Of a DNA stretch of 64,000 nt, positions 58,577-64,000 are shown one piece after another. This stretch comes from Phallusia mammillata (taxonomy: Eukaryota; Chordata; Ascidiacea; Phlebobranchia; Ascidiidae), in NCBI GenBank assembly GCA_003260075.1, contig QLIY01000062.1, forward strand, positions 1 through 64,000. Direction: 5' to 3'. Under the pieces are notes generated by a model. That model was given only the letters and a program-made list of their open reading frames with translations. It was not told where the DNA came from and ran no database searches. Within the stretch, counting starts at the first letter, position 1. The number at the start of each line of letters is the position of its first letter. The position numbers and the translations under genes are program-made.

Positions 58577-58985
58577 ATTACGAAAAGGTAGTGAAACCCT
58601 GGTCTTAACGGTTTACCATGAAGTATAACTGTTTATGACGCCACCATCAGTTTGGTAACTCTGTTTGCCAACCGTTTTCGTTTCATCCTTACACATAGAT
58701 GTTATCCCTAGTTACAGGTTGTGGTACCTCAAATTAGAGCAACTATATTGTTCGTTAATTAGGTTTTTCAAATTTCAGCCTTTTTGTAAGTTTGCAATGC
58801 AGCAAAACCAACGGACTTGTTTCATATATTCCACACTTTCCGGATGAAATGCGACAATCAAGCGAACATTCTATAGTATACAATGTGTGTGAATCAACAA
58901 CCAATGTTTTCAACACATGTTTGTGAGGACCAGCTGTTCTCAACTGTACGTAACAATGCAAAAATTGCCAGTACGAGTTTAAATA

Positions 58986-59118
58986 GTTTGTCGACAAGGG
59001 CTACTACTACAAAGATGCTGGCTACTACTACAAGGATGATGCCGACAAGGGCACCATCTGGTACAAGGATGCTGCCGACAAGGGCTACTACTACAAAGAT
59101 GCTGGCTACTACTACTAG
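58986..59118 (+). pseudogene. Truncated inverted copy of the repeat-protein gene
   Basis: Encodes DKGYYYKDAGYYYKDDADKG and TIWYKDAADKGYYYKDAGYYY up to a TAG at 59116-59118, followed by the same 3' intron and AATAAA as the gene at 37155. Signal peptide, first exon, promoter and most repeats are missing. The sequence jumps from the distal upstream region (equivalent to about 37985) straight into the repeat region at the shared bases GTCG. A repeat unit is also altered (KDDADKGTIWY). Almost certainly non-functional. Confidence 0.75.
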
Positions 59119-59641
59119 GTAAAGCAGGTTATTCTTCAATCATAATTCTATCTTATGTTAAAACGTTTGTTTGTATTTCAGATCAAAGATGAACGACTGA
59201 AACGTACACTTCGAAACACGATTTTCTTGTTTTTGTTTCTCGCTCAATAAACGGAGTTGCATACTCAGTCATGGTTTTCACTAAGACATAAAAAAGGTTG
59301 TTCAGGTATCAACAGACAGGCTATCAAAACTTTAATAAGCAGTGTATATAGGCACTAAATCATGCTACATAAAAGACGTTGCCATAAAACGAACAAAAAT
59401 AATTAAACTATAGATGCACTTAATTCTCAGTTCTTCGTAGCGACACCTGGCTGTTGCCATAGTGATATTTTGCGCTAAATCGACCCTAATAAACAAGCAA
59501 CATGTTCATTAAGTTATGAATTTATGTTCATCTTAACTGATACTGGTCAATCTGGCGATCCCCTACTACGAAGCTGACATGTGCAGCATACGAGGCAGGC
59601 AACGGTGCTTGTGATTCGACTTTCGGCGGATTCTCCACTGG

Positions 59642-59715
59642 GCCTGTGTAGCTCAGTTGGTAGAGCGCGAGTCCCGGAAAGACTCCTGTCGTGGGTTCGA
59701 ATCCCACCGCAGGCT
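59642..59715 (+). tRNA. tRNA-like head of a SINE (not a standard tRNA)
   Basis: A cloverleaf can be drawn: acceptor GCCTGTG with CGCAGGC, D-arm GCTC/GAGC, anticodon stem GAGTC/GACTC, T-arm GTGGG/CCCAC with loop TTCGAAT. The anticodon loop CCGGAAA gives GGA but has C rather than U at position 33. There is one extra base before the stem, and no long variable arm as serine would need. Other copies occur in the window with a common tail, so it is a SINE promoter rather than a genuine tRNA gene. Confidence 0.45.
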
Positions 59716-59810
59716 AGATTTTTCTAGCCTACGCCTTGCCATATGGTGGTGAATGCTTGGTGACCGGCTGATTCGGAATAGCGCCTTCAATGGGCCTGGC
59801 GTACTGTGAT
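59642..59810 (+). repeat. tRNA-derived SINE
   Basis: The tRNA-like head with A- and B-boxes is followed by AGATTTTTCTAGCCTACGCC and a tail ending GGCCTGGCGTACTGTGAT. Related copies are at 52524-52612 (head), 53950-54053 (tail) and 12418-12500 (diverged tail). Confidence 0.8.
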
Positions 59811-60524
59811 GTTCATTAATGATTTTATTTGTAAAAAACGTTGCAATAAGTTCCATAAACAACTTCATTATTGCATTATTTTACGTTGACAACCTAATTC
59901 GAATAGATAAGCAATCTGGAAAACATTTTCTATTCTGTGTCGAAACGAACACATTGTTTATCATCTAACAATAGTTCACCACATTTTAATTACATTTGCA
60001 AAAAGGTTACCACTTCAAAACTAATATTCAAGCAGTTTTCAGCAATTTACTGATTAGCTATTACAAATATTCAAACTAGAAACTTATTCATGTCTTGTTC
60101 ATGTCAAAAGATTGAAGCAAAAACTTTAAGGTGCACAAATTCACAATTTAAACATGTGTTATGGATTAGCAACTAGTGCATCTTGTACCTAAAGAATGCT
60201 TTAAAAAAAATAAGCGATAGCTTTAGTTGTTTCTTTTTCAGTATTGATCTTTACACTGGGCCCTGTGACATCCTTAGTTATATTGACTTATAGGCAGAAT
60301 TTTTGACACCGTCATTTTTCTAATTACCTATTGTGCTTTTTTTAACCAAAGAACCTTAGAAAATATGACTGTCCTTGTTTGTAAGAATGACTTTGTGTTC
60401 AAGTTACGTCCATATTACACAATCTCTATCACGGAAGTAATGCAATTTCAACATAAGCAAATACATTGTGTACGAGTTAACCAACGCACAATGTTGTATT
60501 ATATCGTATTTTATTCACGTGCAC

Positions 60525-60670
60525 CTTGACGCAATGACGCGTTAAACGTCAAGCGTCTGGCGACGTGATTCTAGCGACAAGCGAGCAACGCGGCGTCTAG
60601 CGTCAAGCGATAAGGGGTTCACACACGCTACGCAGTTGGCGTCAAAGCGGACGACGGCAAATGCTGCAAA
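60525..60670. repeat. CG-rich degenerate GCGTC/AAGCG repeat
   Basis: A locally CG-rich patch in AT-rich surroundings. CAAGCGTC, GGCGTCTAGCG, CAAGCG and GGCGTCAAAGCG recur irregularly and GGGGTTCACACACGCTACGC follows. It resembles subterminal repeats of a DNA transposon. It lies at the outer edge of the right duplication arm. Confidence 0.4.
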
Positions 60671-61325
60671 GAGGTATTTTGTGATGTAAAATCCACTTTA
60701 CTGCCATTAACCGACTGCTTTTGTTGTTGCTGGATATTATCATGATACTTGTTTGCAACATTTTTTACCCTGGGAGGTAAAGTACCTAAATTAATGTGTT
60801 AAGGTTTTAAAATTTCATGCAGAGTATGGGTTCGCCCAATCTTTTAGGCCTGGGAAGAAATGGGTGAGTTCAACTTAGTAAAAAAACATACAGTAGTACC
60901 CTCAAAGCTTTCACAAGTACTTAAGAATGGATGTTACAATGTTGATCATCGTTCATACATGGAGAGTCGTGTACAATTTGTATGAGCATTTCGTATAACT
61001 CCATTGTGGTTGACTACATGCGATCAAACACACTATATTGCTAATTGTCGCAAACTAGTCGGGTCAGATATCCCTACTGTTGCTATTTGTGTTGTACGCT
61101 GTCTTTGGCACACCAAGAACTTTCGAGATGTTTACTGTATTCTCTTCCCAAATAGAATGACCTCGTTTACAAAACCACACCACAGCTCACAAAAACATCA
61201 GGTTACTCAAGGTCAGAACATGGCGTGATGCTAGAAACCATCAGACGCATTGTTACGTCATAGAACGTCTAAAGTTGTTAATGTTATGGGCGATTTCAAA
61301 ACACTATACAAGTAAATTTGTGGCA

Positions 61326-61923
61326 NNNNNNNNNNNNNNNNNNNNNNNNNNNNNNNNNNNNNNNNNNNNNNNNNNNNNNNNNNNNNNNNNNNNNNNNNNN
61401 NNNNNNNNNNNNNNNNNNNNNNNNNNNNNNNNNNNNNNNNNNNNNNNNNNNNNNNNNNNNNNNNNNNNNNNNNNNNNNNNNNNNNNNNNNNNNNNNNNNN
61501 NNNNNNNNNNNNNNNNNNNNNNNNNNNNNNNNNNNNNNNNNNNNNNNNNNNNNNNNNNNNNNNNNNNNNNNNNNNNNNNNNNNNNNNNNNNNNNNNNNNN
61601 NNNNNNNNNNNNNNNNNNNNNNNNNNNNNNNNNNNNNNNNNNNNNNNNNNNNNNNNNNNNNNNNNNNNNNNNNNNNNNNNNNNNNNNNNNNNNNNNNNNN
61701 NNNNNNNNNNNNNNNNNNNNNNNNNNNNNNNNNNNNNNNNNNNNNNNNNNNNNNNNNNNNNNNNNNNNNNNNNNNNNNNNNNNNNNNNNNNNNNNNNNNN
61801 NNNNNNNNNNNNNNNNNNNNNNNNNNNNNNNNNNNNNNNNNNNNNNNNNNNNNNNNNNNNNNNNNNNNNNNNNNNNNNNNNNNNNNNNNNNNNNNNNNNN
61901 NNNNNNNNNNNNNNNNNNNNNNN
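61326..61923. other. Assembly gap (598 N)
   Basis: An uninterrupted run of N. Nothing can be said about its content. It lies between the inverted duplication and the Roquin-like gene. Confidence 0.99.
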
Positions 61924-63599
61924 GGTGTTTAATTTGTATGGCCAAGTGTATTTAGACATTCCTAGTGTTATCAGTGACAAATTATTTTCTATGCCGTTAG
62001 GTGAACTTTTAAATCCTAATTAAACTACCTGCGATTTTGCAATACAAAAGTTGGCGTTAAGAAATGACCCAAACGTCATATGTTTTGGGATTCCTTCACT
62101 GTTTTGGGGATATTAACAGACAATCCCATTCTCTGCCTAAAGCCATGATCGTTAAATGTTTTTTGTTGTCAAAGTCGTAAAACATTAACGCCGGTAAGAC
62201 GTTACAAACAATAGACGCCGGTAAGACGTTGCAAAGCGCGTAGCATAAACGTAATCACGTGATCAGATGCGTAACAACAAGTGCACCAATCGTTAGTTAT
62301 GCCTCCAATGCACCACCGTCGTTAGGGCATCGTTAGCTCGCCAGCTGATTTGCCAAAGAGTCTTTACCAGACCTGGGCATTTTACGGCCTTAAGTGATTT
62401 ATTAGACTGAGTGTGTTGTTAAATTAACTGTGATGGGAAAACACATTACAAATACATCAGTTTGAAAATGTTTTTGCTTGTTTGCAAAGTATCGGGTATC
62501 GGTATCGGATCGCAGTACTTTTGGGGTAAAATATCGGGTATCGGTATCGGTTCAAAATATTGGTATCGGGCCAACCCTAGTTGAAACTACGTTAAAATTA
62601 CAATAAGGGACAGGGAACAATTGTAAATTGTAAAAAATACATGTTTAATTAAGCTTTGCTCATTTTACGAATTTTCCTCAGAAAACTTCCTTGCAGCTTT
62701 TCTTTTTTTTCCAAAACGCAACCAATTCTTTTTTAAACTTCCTGGTAGTTGCCTGTGGTTGCTAAACCATCTTTTAGGTTGTATTTAGAACCCAATAGTT
62801 TTGTCTGGAACAGTTAAAATACCGACCACTTTATTGTTAAGCAGCTTGACTCCCTGATCGTTTCGAAAATAAAATAAAAGATCGTTTTGTTTTGGACTTT
62901 TCTCATGACAAATGTTTTTTTTCGAGGAAAGTAAATGTTGAATATCAGACTCGTGAAAACTGCTATTGTTATTTAAGCTGGTGGTATCAAAAAGTAGCAG
63001 TGTTGCGAACTAAATCAAATCAAAAAAAAATATTCTGGTTCAAAATGTTCAGGAATCGGTACTTAAACAAATCATTTTCATGGTCTGCTAGAGGTTCAGT
63101 AAAAGTCCGCAAATTGCGAAAAATATTATTAATGTGTTGATAAGTTTTTCATGCCGATAGAATTTGTTGCTTAATTCCCTATTGCCCATTAGCTGGTAAA
63201 TGCAATGGGTAAATAGTAGTCATCACTTTGCATGCAATGTTAATAATGTAACTTTTATTAGGGTATTGCCACAATGATAAGTAAACCAACAATGGCAATA
63301 TCTCCAAAACTAAAATAAATACGATTCTGAAACTTGGAGTTGAACATAATGTTTTTATAATGTAGTCTTGTTGTGTGGAAGTGGCTTGGTGTCCAAATCT
63401 TTTGTTTGCTAACCATGACAGGTGTTTTCTGATTGTTTGATTTTATAGTTTATGTATAAACATTAAGCTTTCAATGTATTTTGTCAGTTAAATGCCAATT
63501 AAATGTTCAATTGCTCCGAACACATACTTCATTTTAATAATTACTTTGACAGATTTTTGAAAGCAATTAAGATTATAATTGCTAAAACCTTTTTTGCAG
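61924..63599. other. Upstream or intronic region of the Roquin-like gene
   Basis: It holds a 16-nt direct repeat ACGCCGGTAAGACGTT (within 62188-62233) near CACGTG, and a MITE end with TATCGGGTATCGGTATCGG repeated (62493-62577, then GGGCCAACCCTAG). Otherwise it is AT-rich with no supported gene. It may contain a promoter or a first untranslated exon for the downstream gene, but I cannot point to one. Confidence 0.4.
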
Positions 63600-63636
63600 C
63601 CTGTGTAATTTGAAATCTGCATTTTACCAACTTAAC

Positions 63637-64000
63637 ATGAAGAAAACTAATGTTATGCAAACACAAGCACAGCAATGGAGTGATTACCTGATGTGTGCAG
63701 CCTGTGAAAAGGAGTTTAATCACACAAACCGATGCCCTGTGTCCCTAGTTTGTGGTCACACAGTTTGCAAAAGTTGCCTGGGCAAAAACAATCATGCACC
63801 CTGCCAAGGTGGTCATTCCAATACAACTTGTGATGTAACACATCTTCCAGTTAACTCTGCATTGTTGCAACTCATACCACCTGATACTGGACAACAAAAG
63901 GAAAATCATTTGCCTTCAAAAAATATCCTTTCCTCAGCGGTGGTAGAGAAAAGTCCATTGAACTTCGGTCAGTGCATGAAGCATTATGAAAATGCAAAGG
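63637..64000 (+). CDS. RC3H1: Roquin (RC3H) homologue, first coding exon, cut by window end
   Basis: Roquin proteins are cytoplasmic RING-type ubiquitin ligases that also bind stem-loops in mRNA 3'-UTRs and recruit deadenylases. The exon begins at 63600 after TTTTTTGCAG. The frame opens at ATG 63637 (a second in-frame ATG is at 63655) and runs off the window. It shows QQWSDYLMCAAC, CGHTVCKSC and LPVNSALLQL, the N-terminal RING plus the linker motif typical of Roquin, then FGQCMKHYENAK, the start of the following helical region. The usual CPFD at the last zinc-ligand pair is replaced here by CQGGH followed by a cysteine-containing insert. RC3H1 and RC3H2 are not distinguishable; an invertebrate would have one ancestral gene. 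Confidence 0.85.
   Translation, partial: MKKTNVMQTQAQQWSDYLMCAACEKEFNHTNRCPVSLVCGHTVCKSCLGKNNHAPCQGGHSNTTCDVTHLPVNSALLQLIPPDTGQQKENHLPSKNILSSAVVEKSPLNFGQCMKHYENAK

Larger units (their letters stand above)
56050..60530. repeat. Right arm of the large inverted duplication
   Basis: Reverse-complement counterpart of 36050-42120. It is shorter and more rearranged, with C-runs at 57044-57053, 57183-57279, 58166-58176 and 58470-58489, and a duplicated piece (CTCCGAATTTGCGCGCCAG at about 56953 and again at 58176). It contains a promoterless remnant of the repeat-protein gene. Confidence 0.7.

Noticed and set aside
61258..61980. Open frames across the N gap
   Set aside because: They consist of undetermined bases.

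Overview
The window looks like animal nuclear DNA. It is AT-rich, with intron-bearing genes, GT-AG junctions, a tRNA-derived SINE, many hAT-type MITEs, microsatellites and assembly gaps. The gene set (two SSUH2-type genes, a CUB-like/ZP/EGF membrane protein, a Roquin homologue), the compact introns, pyrimidine-tract acceptors placed just upstream of start codons (compatible with spliced-leader trans-splicing) and divergent duplicate segments resembling unmerged alleles fit an ascidian tunicate (Ciona or Phallusia-like). That assignment is inference.

Layout. (1) 0.3-26 kb, + strand: two tandem SSUH2-like genes, about 475 and 491 codons, each with a DnaJ-type cysteine-rich core and a C-terminal CaaL box. 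They share promoter blocks, intron positions and 3'-flank similarity, so the duplicated unit included the promoter. Several exons appear twice because of local duplication joints. (2) 27.2-29.6 kb, - strand: a six-exon gene for an unrecognised secreted protein of 238 aa. (3) 29.6-36.9 kb: no convincing gene; MITEs and relics. (4) 37.0-37.9 kb, - strand: a TATA-driven gene for a secreted 169-aa protein made almost wholly of KDAADKG/YYY repeats. (5) 38-45.7 kb: repeats and two hAT elements, one carrying transposase relics. (6) 45.7-55.0 kb, - strand: a 13-exon gene for a 652-aa type I membrane protein (CUB-like region, ten-cysteine ZP module, basic cleavage site, EGF, transmembrane helix). (7) 55-60.5 kb: a degenerate inverted copy of 36-42 kb, containing a promoterless remnant of the repeat-protein gene. 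(8) 60.5-63.6 kb: gap and repeats. (9) 63.6 kb to the end, + strand: the first coding exon of a Roquin (RC3H) homologue.

The intact multi-exon models were built by hand from splice sites. In each of the four complete genes the exon phases agree and the summed length is a multiple of three, which is strong internal support. About 27 C-runs of 10-98 nt occur on the + strand, with no G-run of similar length. Many sit exactly where a local direct duplication begins. Together with single-N joints, this argues that many 'duplications' here are assembly artefacts or unmerged alleles.
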